Origin: Rhizobium sp. R634
Lineage (GTDB): Bacteria; Pseudomonadota; Alphaproteobacteria; Rhizobiales; Rhizobiaceae
Direction of reading: 5' to 3'
Assembly (NCBI RefSeq): GCF_002211305.1
Contig: NZ_LOKW01000026.1
Span: 186,001 to 250,000 of the forward strand
DNA: 64,000 bases
Below are positions 15,963 through 24,625 of the stretch, in pieces. Below the pieces are notes generated by a model, which was given only the letters and a program-made list of their open reading frames with translations, searched no databases and was not told where the DNA came from. The translations under genes and the position numbers were made by a program. Position 1 is the stretch's first letter, and each line of letters starts with the position of its first letter.

Positions 15963-16085
15963 CAGTCCCGTTTCGGAACATCCGGCATACTCGTTTTCGG
16001 CTATACGGGAATAAGGCGAAACAACCTTCTGTTAATGGATTGCGGGTAATGATCGGACTCTCAGATTTGATGAAGAAGCCCTTTG

Positions 16086-16697
16086 ATGCACTCGTTCCAG
16101 CCAGCACAGACGCAACGACCTGCGCCGCGCCCTGAACAGGGCGTTTTTCAGCGTGTGCCCATCAACATGCAGGGCCGGCTGATGCTTGCGAATTACGAAG
16201 AATTCGAATGCATGGTGATCGACATGTCGCCCGGCGACATGTACGTCACCTGCATCGGCCGGCCGCGCGCCAACGAGCGCGTCGTCGCCTATATCGACCA
16301 TCTTGGCCGCGTCGAAGGTTATGTCCAGACGCTCGACGGCCGCGGCTTCACCATGTCGATCAACGCGACCGAACGCAAGCGTGAGAAGCTCGCCGCCCAG
16401 CTCACCTGGCTTGCCAACAAACACGAGCTCGGCCTGCCCGAGGATCGCCGCCACGACCGTCTGACGCCGCGCGACGTGAAGACCGAACTCACGCTCGATG
16501 ACGGCACGCGCTATTCCTGCCGCATCATGGACCTTTCGCTGTCAGGCGCCGCCATCGACGTCGAAATGCGCCCCTCGATCGGTACGGCGGTGCGTCTCGG
16601 AAATATGCGCGGCCGTGTCGTGCGCCATTTCGTCGAAGGCGTCGCGATCGAATTCCTTTCGATCCAGTCCCGCGAGACGTTGCGCGAATTCCTCTAG
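16086..16697 (+). CDS. Tandem PilZ domain protein (cyclic-di-GMP binding)
   Basis: A 203-residue cytoplasmic protein with two PilZ-type domains. The first (about 22-105) has QRVPINMQGRL and DMSPGDMYV, so its c-di-GMP motif is partly changed. The second (about 120-203) has RRHDRLTPR and DLSLSGAAID, close to the RxxxR and D/NxSxxG ligand motifs, and is probably the working receptor. PilZ proteins pass c-di-GMP signals to motility, polysaccharide or cell-cycle targets, and the partner here is not visible. ATG 16086 is chosen over the adjoining TTG. Confidence 0.9.
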   Translation: MHSFQPAQTQRPAPRPEQGVFQRVPINMQGRLMLANYEEFECMVIDMSPGDMYVTCIGRPRANERVVAYIDHLGRVEGYVQTLDGRGFTMSINATERKREKLAAQLTWLANKHELGLPEDRRHDRLTPRDVKTELTLDDGTRYSCRIMDLSLSGAAIDVEMRPSIGTAVRLGNMRGRVVRHFVEGVAIEFLSIQSRETLREFL

Positions 16698-16758
16698 GCT
16701 GTCTTTTACTCGTCACCGATATGGCGGATAAGGTTCGTTTCCTCGTTTGGGCGCGCCG

Positions 16759-17757
16759 ATGTCACCTCTCTATCCTGAGATCGAACCATATGATCACGGC
16801 CTGCTCGATACGGGCGACGGCAACCTGATCTATTGGGAGGCCTGCGGCAATCCGGCAGGCAGACCGGCGCTCGTGCTGCATGGCGGACCGGGCTCCGGTT
16901 GTTCGGCCGCGGCGCGGCGTCAGTTCGATCCAGATGCCTATCGAATCATTCTCTTCGATCAGCGCAATTGCGGCCGCAGCCTGCCAAGTGCCGCCTACCC
17001 CGAAACAGACCTCGCCCTCAACACCACCTGGCATCTCGTTGCCGATATCGAGCGGCTGCGGACCTATCTCGGCATCGACAGCTGGCTTCTTTTCGGCAAT
17101 TCCTGGGGCTCGACGCTGGCGCTCGCCTATGGCGAAACCCACCCTGAGCGCGTCGCTGCCATTGTGATTGCGGGCGTGACCACGACGCGGCGCTCTGAAA
17201 TAGATTGGCTCTATCGCGGCATGGCGCCCCTCTTTCCCGAGGAATGGCACCGTTTCCGCGAGGCCATTCCGTTGGGCGGTCAGGACCGAGGGGACGATAT
17301 GGTTGCCGCCTATCACCGTCTCCTCAACGATCCGGACGCCGAGACGCGCCTCAAGGCGGCCCGCGACTGGCATGCATGGGAAGCAGCGTCGATCCTGCTT
17401 GCCGACCCCGCAGGCCTGCCGTCCCGTTGGGCCGATCCGGCCTTTTTGCTGACGCGCGCCCGCATCATCACCCATTACTTCGTGCATGGCGCATGGCTGG
17501 AAGAAGGCGCACTTTTGAAGAACGCCGGGCGGCTTGCCGGCATTCCAGGCATCCTCCTCCAGGGGCAATTCGACATCGAGGCGCCGCTTGTCACCGCATG
17601 GGAACTGGCGCGTGCCTGGCCGCAGAGCGAGCTCAGGATTCTGCCGCGTGCCGCCCATTCCACGTCAAATCCCGATATGAGTGCGGCAATCGTCGCCGCC
17701 ACCGATCGATTTCGCGATTTTTTCAAAAATAATTTTCCGTCGAAATCAGGGAAGTGA
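16759..17757 (+). CDS. pip: Proline iminopeptidase (alpha/beta hydrolase, peptidase family S33)
   Basis: The 332-residue enzyme releases N-terminal proline from peptides. It has the S33 pattern: LVLHGGPGSGCS (oxyanion loop), LFDQRNCGRSLPSA, the nucleophile in LFGNSWGSTLALAYGE, and a C-terminal ILPRAAHSTSNP with the catalytic histidine. The acid residue is expected in QGQFDIEAP. There is no signal peptide, so it works in the cytoplasm. Length is near the family norm. ATG 16759 (MSPLYPEIEPY) is chosen because the typical N-terminus of the family starts there. Confidence 0.93.
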   Translation: MSPLYPEIEPYDHGLLDTGDGNLIYWEACGNPAGRPALVLHGGPGSGCSAAARRQFDPDAYRIILFDQRNCGRSLPSAAYPETDLALNTTWHLVADIERLRTYLGIDSWLLFGNSWGSTLALAYGETHPERVAAIVIAGVTTTRRSEIDWLYRGMAPLFPEEWHRFREAIPLGGQDRGDDMVAAYHRLLNDPDAETRLKAARDWHAWEAASILLADPAGLPSRWADPAFLLTRARIITHYFVHGAWLEEGALLKNAGRLAGIPGILLQGQFDIEAPLVTAWELARAWPQSELRILPRAAHSTSNPDMSAAIVAATDRFRDFFKNNFPSKSGK

Positions 17758-18096
17758 GCGATATTCCGGTTCTGAACCGGCCGAATCGATCCGTCTCGAC
17801 AGTATTCGCCCGCCGACCAGCCACCATTGGCAGCGCCGCGGCAGTTTATCCGGCTCAGCAAATCCTTAACGCGGGAATGGCAATGCAAGCCTTTCACGAA
17901 CGAAAGCCTTGTTGCGCATGTTTCAATTTTAATCGAATTCGAGACAAATCCGCTTCAAATTTTATGCGTATTCGAGATTGTTTTTAGTCAAGATTTATCG
18001 GCATTTGAATCAACTAAGCCTTTAATTCTATTGCGTAATTTTCCGTGAGATAAAAACGTGTGTGCCATTGTCGTCCCAACTTACGGGGAGACGGCA
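17758..18096 (+). other. AT-rich intergenic region before the BTLCP gene
   Basis: No gene is supported in these 339 bases. From about 17925 to 18055 the DNA is much more AT-rich than its surroundings (runs such as TTTCAATTTTAATCG and TTTAATTCTATTG). It probably holds the promoter of the downstream transglutaminase-like gene, but I could not pick a single -35/-10 pair. No hairpin terminator is evident. Confidence 0.4.
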
Positions 18097-18702
18097 ATGA
18101 CAAGTGCGAATATCCTGAAAGGCGGCTTTTTGGCCGGTGCGATCATGATGGCAATGGCGGGTTCGGGACAGGCGACGCCCGCCAGCATGGCCCTCGCAGG
18201 CAATGCCAGCCCGCCGATCGGACACTATGAATTCTGCAAGGCGAACCCGAAGGAATGCGCCTATTCCGGCGGCGATGCCGGACCGGCCATTCTCACCGAG
18301 GACCGCTGGAAGGAAATCCTCAAGGTCAACTACACCGTCAATTCGTCGATTCAGCCGGAAACGGATGAACAGATCTACGGTGTCGAAGAGCGCTGGGCCT
18401 ATCCGACCACCGTCGGCGACTGCGAGGATTATGTCCTGCTGAAGCGCAAGATGCTGATCGAGGACGGTTTCTCGCCGTCCGACACGCTGATCACCGTCGT
18501 GCTGCAGCCGAACGGCGAAGGCCATGCCGTGCTGACCGTCCGCACCGACCACGGCGATTTCATCCTCGACAACATGCGCAACAAGGTGCTGCTCTGGTCG
18601 GATACCGAATATACCTATCTGAAGCGCCAGTCCGCCAGCGATCCGGGCCGCTGGTCGAAGCTTCAGGACGGCCGCGCTGAGGCGGTCGGCAGCGTCAAGT
18701 AA
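18097..18702 (+). CDS. Transglutaminase-like cysteine peptidase (BTLCP family), exported
   Basis: The 201-residue protein starts with a signal peptide (about 1-28) and belongs to the bacterial transglutaminase-like cysteine proteinase family. The triad is readable: Cys in VGDCEDYVLLKR, His in GEGHAVLTVRT, and Asp in FILDNMRNKV. In other bacteria the related LapG cuts a surface adhesin under c-di-GMP control; whether this one has such a target is unknown. ATG 18097 follows a GGGGAGACGGCA site. A strong terminator lies downstream. Confidence 0.92.
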   Translation: MTSANILKGGFLAGAIMMAMAGSGQATPASMALAGNASPPIGHYEFCKANPKECAYSGGDAGPAILTEDRWKEILKVNYTVNSSIQPETDEQIYGVEERWAYPTTVGDCEDYVLLKRKMLIEDGFSPSDTLITVVLQPNGEGHAVLTVRTDHGDFILDNMRNKVLLWSDTEYTYLKRQSASDPGRWSKLQDGRAEAVGSVK

Positions 18703-18779
18703 AGAACAGGCCGCCGGCGATACCGGCAGAAGGCCTCGGCCCGGTCAGTCCCCGCATCCCGTCCCCGACCGGTGCCCAA

Positions 18780-18819
18780 GAGCCGTTCCCGCTGTCCCGG
18801 GAACGGCTCGCCCTTTTTT
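18780..18819 (+). terminator. Rho-independent terminator after the BTLCP gene
   Basis: An 11-bp perfect stem (GAGCCGTTCCC 18780-18790 with 18799-18809) and an eight-base loop are followed by GCCC and six T residues. Strong intrinsic terminator for rightward transcription. Confidence 0.88.
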
Positions 18820-18965
18820 GGCACAGGCGTTTCATTCCCTGGAAGCCCGCCCCTGAAATTTTAGCGAAGTATTAACCTTGCCGGTCCGATCATGCCGATG
18901 AGATTCATCATCGGCGCCGGCGGCTCATGTTCTTCCTGCGGCGGGCCGAAACGCGAAGAACCGCC

Positions 18966-19712
18966 ATGAGCCACGCCGTGCAGAGCGCACCCGACGAGCA
19001 GCCGCTTCTTTCCATGGGCTTCCTCCTCCGCACCATGGCGGTGGTCGCCGTCCTTGCGGTGCTGACCGTTGCGATCAGCATCGGCGGGCGCTGGTTCGGC
19101 CGGCATATCTCGCTTGCCGGCAACACCGACAGCACCGCCGAGATCACGCTGACCATCGGCCGCGATACCGTCAAATTTCCCGAGAACGCCATCCGCTTTC
19201 CAAGCCAGAGACATGATGGCGCCGCCGAACGCGTCGACCTCTATCTCGCCTGGCCGGAAATGCGGGGGTACGGCAAGGAAAATCATCTCCGATTCGATGA
19301 TGTCTCCCAATCCTCCGGCCTGATCTTCCTGCAGATCGCCCAGAGCACGATGTCGCGCGACATGTCCGGGCGTCTGGAGCCGATCTATTCCCATCTGCTC
19401 GAAGGCGCGGCCGAGCCGTTTCGCGACGGCTTGACGCTGCATCGTCTGCGCGCCGACGCGGGTTATGGCGACGAGGTACTGCTGACGGCCCCCGTCAAGG
19501 ATGGACCGGATTACGTCGTGCGCTGCATATTGCCTTCAGCCCCCGACAACGCGGCGAGCGGAGATTGCCAGCGAGATATCAAGGTCGGCAAGGATCTCAG
19601 CGTGCTTTATCGCTTCTCCAGCGGCCATCTCGGTGACTGGGAACATATTGATGCCGCTATCCGGACTTTTGTGGAGGCGCGTCTTATGAACCGTTCTGCG
19701 ACAAGTCCCTAA
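18966..19712 (+). CDS. Membrane-anchored hypothetical protein
   Basis: A 248-residue protein with one hydrophobic helix at about 22-42 (TMAVVAVLAVLTVAISIGGRW) after a short cytoplasmic N-terminus, so the bulk is probably periplasmic. The outer part has mixed alpha/beta sequence with ITLTIGRDTVKFPENAIRFPSQR and LYLAWPEMRGYGKEN. Three cysteines near CILPSAPDNAASGDC might form a disulfide. I do not recognise a named family; similar proteins occur across rhizobia. ATG 18966 is chosen over an in-frame ATG at 18927. Strand and spacing give no clear operon link. Confidence 0.65.
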   Translation: MSHAVQSAPDEQPLLSMGFLLRTMAVVAVLAVLTVAISIGGRWFGRHISLAGNTDSTAEITLTIGRDTVKFPENAIRFPSQRHDGAAERVDLYLAWPEMRGYGKENHLRFDDVSQSSGLIFLQIAQSTMSRDMSGRLEPIYSHLLEGAAEPFRDGLTLHRLRADAGYGDEVLLTAPVKDGPDYVVRCILPSAPDNAASGDCQRDIKVGKDLSVLYRFSSGHLGDWEHIDAAIRTFVEARLMNRSATSP

Positions 19713-19854
19713 AATGCTTCCCGGACAATGAAATAAACGATTCATCATAAACGGATTGGTAACGCCCAATCGGTAATTTCAAAAGACGGACTGTGCGGCG
19801 GGGGGTGTGTGCGGTTCCCGCCAAATAACTGAATTGCAAGCGAAGAGTGGAATA

Positions 19855-21372
19855 GTGTCAAGGTCAGTCTCCTCCGTATCATCGTCCCGATCCGGCAGTT
19901 TTGTCGCAAAGCTGCTGGCGATCCTTTCGGTGGCTGTCACGATCGTCCTGGTCGATTCGGTAGGCGCCGAAGCGAAAACGGCCAATCCGAAATATGCCGG
20001 CATCGTCGTCGACGCCAAGACCGGCAACGTTCTCTACAGCGAGAATGCCGACCGGCTGCAATATCCCGCTTCGTTGACCAAGATGATGACACTCTATCTG
20101 GTCTTCGAAGCCTTGGAGCAGGGTCGCATCCGTCTCGATACGCCGGTTCCCTTCTCCGCTCATGCTGCAGCCCAGGCGCCGACGAAGCTCGGCGTGCGCG
20201 CCGGCGGCACCATCACCGTCGAGCAGGGTATTCTCGGTCTCGTCACCCTGTCCGCCAATGATGCCTCGACCGCCCTCGGCGAAATGCTTGCCGGCAGCGA
20301 GGATCGCTTCGCTCAATTGATGACCGCCAAGGCGCACGCTCTCGGCATGACGCGCACGACCTATCGCAATGCCAACGGCCTGCCGAACACGGCGCAGATG
20401 ACGACGGCGCGCGACCAGGCTCGTCTCGGCATCGCCCTTCGTCAGCATTTCCCGCAATATTACGGCTATTTCTCCACCCGTGCCTTCAAGTTCGGCAGCC
20501 GCACGATCCGCAGCCACAACCGCCTGGTCGGTTCCGTGCGCGGCGTCGATGGCATCAAGACCGGCTATACCCGCGCTGCCGGCTTCAATCTGGTGAGCTC
20601 CGTGCAGGTGGACGGCAAGTCGATCGTCGGCGTCGTCATGGGCGGCACTTCGACGCCTGCCCGCGACGCCCAGATGCGCAACCTGATCGCGACCTATCTG
20701 CCGAAGGCATCGAGCCGTGGCGGGTCCTCGGCGCTGATCGCCCAGACTGCCCCTGCCCCGGCGCCGGCGATCATCGAAACGCCCGCTCCCGTTATGCCGA
20801 AGAAGACGCCGCAGCAGGTCGCAAAGACGATTACATCGGCGCAGCCGCCGGTTTCTGCTGCCGCCTCCGATCTCAGCCTGCCGCATAAGGGGCCGCTGCC
20901 GGATGCACGCTATCAGGTCGCCGAGACCGAAGTCGCCTATGCCGAGACCGCTGCACCGAAAACAGATAACCCGTTGGTGACACAGGCGATGCCTGCGCCG
21001 ACCAAGGTCAAGATCTCGACTTTCAAGCCGCAGGCTCCGGCCGCTGCTCCGGCGGAACAAGGCGATAGCGGCGTCGATCACGTCACGACCGCTTCGACCA
21101 GCGCCGCTTCGACGAATGCCGGCCCGACCGGCTGGGTCGTGCAGGTCGGCGTTTCGCCGAGCCGGCAGATGGCAATGGACCTGCTGGAAGGCGCCAAGAG
21201 CAAGGGCGGCAAAGCGCTGGCTTCGGCAAAGCCCTTTGCCGTCGCCTACGGCGCTGGCAGCGACCAGGTCTACCGTGCGCGCTTCGGCGGCTTCGACGAT
21301 CAGCGTGATGCCGTCAACGCCTGCAAGGCCTTGAAGAAGGCGGGCGTCAAGTGCTGGGCAGCCGCCCAATGA
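19855..21372 (+). CDS. D-alanyl-D-alanine carboxypeptidase with C-terminal SPOR domain
   Basis: The 505-residue DacA-type enzyme (peptidase S11) trims the terminal D-Ala from peptidoglycan stems. It has a signal peptide (about 1-40), then the three penicillin-binding motifs: SLTK (S73), SAN (133-135) and KTG (235-237). After a long Pro/Ala/Thr-rich linker (about 300-425) comes a SPOR domain (about 428-505, GWVVQVGVSPSRQMA to AGVKCWAAAQ), which binds denuded glycan at the septum. The start is either GTG 19855, with a GAAGAG site, or GTG 19807; the first gives a normal signal peptide. Confidence 0.93.
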   Translation: MSRSVSSVSSSRSGSFVAKLLAILSVAVTIVLVDSVGAEAKTANPKYAGIVVDAKTGNVLYSENADRLQYPASLTKMMTLYLVFEALEQGRIRLDTPVPFSAHAAAQAPTKLGVRAGGTITVEQGILGLVTLSANDASTALGEMLAGSEDRFAQLMTAKAHALGMTRTTYRNANGLPNTAQMTTARDQARLGIALRQHFPQYYGYFSTRAFKFGSRTIRSHNRLVGSVRGVDGIKTGYTRAAGFNLVSSVQVDGKSIVGVVMGGTSTPARDAQMRNLIATYLPKASSRGGSSALIAQTAPAPAPAIIETPAPVMPKKTPQQVAKTITSAQPPVSAAASDLSLPHKGPLPDARYQVAETEVAYAETAAPKTDNPLVTQAMPAPTKVKISTFKPQAPAAAPAEQGDSGVDHVTTASTSAASTNAGPTGWVVQVGVSPSRQMAMDLLEGAKSKGGKALASAKPFAVAYGAGSDQVYRARFGGFDDQRDAVNACKALKKAGVKCWAAAQ

Positions 21373-21415
21373 GGAATTCGATGCTGCCCACAGAAGTGCC
21401 GGCGGCATCGGTGAC

Positions 21416-21449
21416 GGCCGGAATCGGTGTTTGCGTTTCCGGCCACCAT
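21416..21449 (+). terminator. Possible terminator after the DD-carboxypeptidase gene
   Basis: GGCCGGAA (21416-21423) pairs with TTCCGGCC (21437-21444) around a 13-base loop, followed by ACCATTTTTG. Moderate match to a rho-independent terminator. Confidence 0.4.
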
Positions 21450-21485
21450 TTTTGAACTCGATCAGTATTGCTTACGGGGAAAACA

Positions 21486-21761
21486 ATGGCGATCAATGAG
21501 AATGTTCCGGGAACGCCTTCAGAGCGCCGCGCTGCGGCCAGGACGCGTTCATCCTTGCATCCTCTGCACGAGGCGGCGATGCGCCTTGCCGAAATCGGTT
21601 TGCAGCGGCCAAGGGCGAAATCGCCAAAGACCCGGGATCTCATCAATCTGCTGCTTTGCCATGGCGCCCGCGCCTGGCGCTATTCTCAGCCCGAAGCCCG
21701 CATCCATCTGCATGTGACGTCGCCGGACGGCAGTGCGCCGGTGCAACTGCGTCTGCGCTGA
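21486..21761 (+). CDS. Small hypothetical protein
   Basis: A 91-residue basic protein (many Arg) with no signal peptide or membrane segment. The centre, SLHPLHEAAMRLAEIGLQRPRAKSPKTRDLINLLLCHGARAWRYSQPEARIHLHV, reads as helices followed by a beta strand. It has a GGGGAAAACA ribosome site before ATG 21486 and codon use like its neighbours. I do not recognise the family. It converges with the DUF1489 gene with three bases between stop codons, which supports its being a real gene. Confidence 0.6.
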   Translation: MAINENVPGTPSERRAAARTRSSLHPLHEAAMRLAEIGLQRPRAKSPKTRDLINLLLCHGARAWRYSQPEARIHLHVTSPDGSAPVQLRLR

Positions 21762-21764
21762 GTT

Positions 21765-22202
21765 TCAGAGCAAACCGAGTTCAGTAAGCTCGCGGCGAAG
21801 GTCGGCCGGCATTTCCGCAATGCCGGCACCAAGGCTTGTCAGGTCCGCCGGCACGTCGTCCTGCACATAATAGCGCCAGCCCTGGAAAGGACGCTTCGGC
21901 TGCACCGCGGTCTCGATGACCTCAGGTCCGAGCATCAGGCGGCAGCGCGAAATCCCCTCGCCGTCCGTGAAGGTTTCGATGTCGAGCAGCTTCTGGCGCG
22001 CTTGCACCTGCCCCTTGATCACCCAATAGAGCGAGCCGCCGTCGAGCAGCTCCTCCATGCGTTTGGGCACCATGCGCGTCGTGTGCACCGAATGCGGCTC
22101 TAGCCCGGCGGCGATAGCGCGCAGCGACCGTTCCGCCACCCATTCGCGCAGATCGTCGATCGAGTCGGCGCCGACACAGAGTTTGATGAGATGCAATGCC
22201 AT
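21765..22202 (-). CDS. DUF1489 family protein
   Basis: A 145-residue soluble protein of the alphaproteobacterial DUF1489 family, function unknown. Conserved blocks are LHLIKLCVGADSIDDLREWV at the N-terminus, HTTRMVPKRMEELLDGGSLYWVIKGQVQARQ, and PKRPFQGWRYYVQDDVPADL at the C-terminal side. Its length is usual for the family. It lies just after sdaA on the same strand (60 bases apart), so the two may be cotranscribed. Confidence 0.9.
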   Translation of the reverse strand: MALHLIKLCVGADSIDDLREWVAERSLRAIAAGLEPHSVHTTRMVPKRMEELLDGGSLYWVIKGQVQARQKLLDIETFTDGEGISRCRLMLGPEVIETAVQPKRPFQGWRYYVQDDVPADLTSLGAGIAEMPADLRRELTELGLL

Positions 22203-22262
22203 GCCGCCGTTGAAATCCTTTTGGCAGCGGGCGTCAAGTGTGAAGCGAAAGTCTTCACACCC

Positions 22263-23666
22263 TCAGCATTCGACGACATTGACGGCCAAGCCGCCGGTCG
22301 AGGTTTCCTTGTATTTCTCACTCATGTCGTGGCCGGTCTGGCGCATCGTCTCGATGCAGGCGTCGAGCGGTACGAAATGCTGGCCGTCGCCCTTGACAGC
22401 GAGTGAGGCGGCTGTGACCGCCTTGACGGCGCCGAGCGCATTGCGCTCGATGCAGGGAACTTGGACGAGGCCGGCGACCGGATCGCAGGTCATGCCGAGA
22501 TGGTGTTCGAGCGCGATTTCAGCAGCGTTTTCGATCTGCTCGGGCGTTCCCCCCATGACGGCGGCAAGCCCCGCAGCCGCCATCGCAGCCGCCGAGCCCA
22601 CCTCGCCCTGACAGCCGACCTCGGCGCCGGAGATCGAGGCATTGTGCTTGATGATGCCGCCGATGGCGGCGGCCGTCAGCAGATAGTCGCGGATGCCGTT
22701 CTGGTCCCAATCCTCGTGAAAATGCTCGTAGTAGCGGATCGTCGCCGGAATGACGCCGGCCGCGCCGTTGGTCGGCGCGGTGACGACGCGCCCGCCGGCC
22801 GCATTCTCCTCGTTGACGGCCATGGCGTAGACGCTCAGCCAATCATTGGCGAGCAGCGGATTGATGCGGTTGCTGCGCCACTCCTCCTGCAGCTTGTCGT
22901 GAATTCGCCGCGCGCGTCGCTTGACGTTGAGACCGCCGGGCATAATACCCTCGACCTTGAGGCCGCGCTCGATGCAGGAGCGCATCGCCTCCCAGATGCG
23001 GTCGAGCCCCTCGTCGAGCTCCTCGCGCGAGCGCTGGCTCTCCTCGTTCGCACGCTTCATCTGAGCGATCGAAAGCCCGGAGCGCTCGGCCATGTCGAGC
23101 ATCTGTCTGGCGGTCGAGAAGGGATAGGGTACGCGTGCACCGCCGGCGGCGTTCTTTTTTGCGCGCATCTGCTCGAGTTCGGTGTCGGTGACAACGAAAC
23201 CGCCGCCGACCGAATAATAGATACGTTTGAGGAGTAGCCGGCCGTCCCTGTCGAAAGCGGAGAACGACATGCCGTTGGCGTGGCCGGGCAGCGGCTGTTT
23301 CTTGTCGAAGATCAGGTCGGTTTTCGGCTGGAACTGATAGCCGGGATGGCCGGCCGGCGTGATGCGGCCGCTGCGCTCCACCGTATCGATAATGCCGTCC
23401 ATCTTGTCGGGATCGACGCTGTCGGGCGCTTCGCCCATCAGGCCGAGAATCACAGCCCTGCCCGTGCCGTGACCGATGCCGGTATGGGCGAGCGAGCCGT
23501 GCAGGCTGACTTTGATCGCGGCGACCTGTGCGCCCGATGACGGACGCGGCCACTCGTTCGACAGGATCAGCTCGAGAAAGCGGTTGGCCGCCGACATCGG
23601 ACCCATCGTGTGGGAGCTCGACGGTCCGACACCGATCTTGAAGACATCGAATACCGAAAGAAACAT
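22263..23666 (-). CDS. sdaA: L-serine ammonia-lyase (L-serine dehydratase), single-chain
   Basis: The 467-residue enzyme deaminates L-serine to pyruvate using a [4Fe-4S] cluster rather than PLP. The N-terminal beta domain starts SVFDVFKIGVGPSSSHTMGPM; the alpha domain has GCQGEVGSAAAMAAAGL and MTCDPVAGLVQVPCIERNA, which carry cluster cysteines, and the C-terminus ends near VVEC. As a cluster enzyme it depends on the Fe-S machinery, which is encoded 30 kb downstream in this window. ATG 23666 was chosen, since sequence upstream is not family-like. Confidence 0.95.
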   Translation of the reverse strand: MFLSVFDVFKIGVGPSSSHTMGPMSAANRFLELILSNEWPRPSSGAQVAAIKVSLHGSLAHTGIGHGTGRAVILGLMGEAPDSVDPDKMDGIIDTVERSGRITPAGHPGYQFQPKTDLIFDKKQPLPGHANGMSFSAFDRDGRLLLKRIYYSVGGGFVVTDTELEQMRAKKNAAGGARVPYPFSTARQMLDMAERSGLSIAQMKRANEESQRSREELDEGLDRIWEAMRSCIERGLKVEGIMPGGLNVKRRARRIHDKLQEEWRSNRINPLLANDWLSVYAMAVNEENAAGGRVVTAPTNGAAGVIPATIRYYEHFHEDWDQNGIRDYLLTAAAIGGIIKHNASISGAEVGCQGEVGSAAAMAAAGLAAVMGGTPEQIENAAEIALEHHLGMTCDPVAGLVQVPCIERNALGAVKAVTAASLAVKGDGQHFVPLDACIETMRQTGHDMSEKYKETSTGGLAVNVVEC

Positions 23667-23860
23667 GGATGCACTTTCTGAACAGGAGGATGCAAGCTTA
23701 AGCGAGGCCGGTTTGCGACCCGGGCGGCGGACCGACATCGCATGGAGCCGGTGCGACATTCCGGCTAAACACTAAATGCAGACGAGCCGCCTTACCAGTC
23801 ATTGCAGCATTTCAATGCATATGTAGAGTGGCCCGCGTTCATGCGGAGACTGAATCACTG

Positions 23861-24625
23861 ATGACGACGGCGGATTACCTCGCTCTGGCCTTCTTTGCCT
23901 GTGTCTGGATGGGCTATTCATGGCTTTTGAAGGGCCGCACCTTCTTCGGACGCACCAGCCTGACGCATGCGATGACCGAACGGCGCCGGGAGTGGATCTA
24001 CAATTCGCTGCGCCGCGACCTGAAAATGATCGATACGCAGATCATGTCCGGCCTGCAGAACGGCACCGCCTTTTTCGCTTCGACCTCGATCTTTGCGCTT
24101 GGCAGCTGTTTTGCGCTGCTCGGGGCGACGGAAAAGGTCGATGCCGTTTTCGCCGACCTGCCCTTCGTCTTCCATGGCGGCCACGCCGCGTTCGAGCTCA
24201 AGGTCGGTGGGCTGGCGGCGCTTTTCGGCTATGCCTTCTTCAAGTTCGGCTGGTCTTATCGGCTGTTCAACTATTGCACCATCCTTTTCGGCTCCATCCC
24301 GATGATGCGCGACAGCGAGAACGACGTCATTGCCGCCGAGCGGGCCGCCGAACGCGTCATCCGCATGAATGTCATCGCGGGCAGCAATTTCAACGAGGGT
24401 CTCAGGGCGATCTTCCTGTCGATCGGTTATCTCGGCTGGTTCATCAATCCCTATGTCTTCATGGTGACGACGGCGGTCGTCATCTTCGTGCTCGCACGCC
24501 GGCAGTTCTTTTCGGAGGCGCGTTTGGCGATCATGGATGTCGGCTCGCCATCAAATCTCCACCTTTCTGCTATTCGCCGCGATATACCGTCGCGCGACGG
24601 AAACGATTTGCCCGAGGGCCTCTGA
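23861..24625 (+). CDS. DUF599 domain-containing membrane protein
   Basis: A 254-residue protein with four predicted membrane helices (about 3-22, 65-88, 112-130 and 190-222) and the DUF599 pattern: YSWLLKGRTFFGRTSLTHAM, NGTAFFASTSIFALGS, and FKFGWSYRLFNYCTILFGSIP. The family's function is not known. An ATG at 23861 follows a typical purine stretch. Its stop overlaps the start of the DUF1624 gene (TGATG), so the two are translationally coupled and may act together in the membrane. Confidence 0.85.
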   Translation: MTTADYLALAFFACVWMGYSWLLKGRTFFGRTSLTHAMTERRREWIYNSLRRDLKMIDTQIMSGLQNGTAFFASTSIFALGSCFALLGATEKVDAVFADLPFVFHGGHAAFELKVGGLAALFGYAFFKFGWSYRLFNYCTILFGSIPMMRDSENDVIAAERAAERVIRMNVIAGSNFNEGLRAIFLSIGYLGWFINPYVFMVTTAVVIFVLARRQFFSEARLAIMDVGSPSNLHLSAIRRDIPSRDGNDLPEGL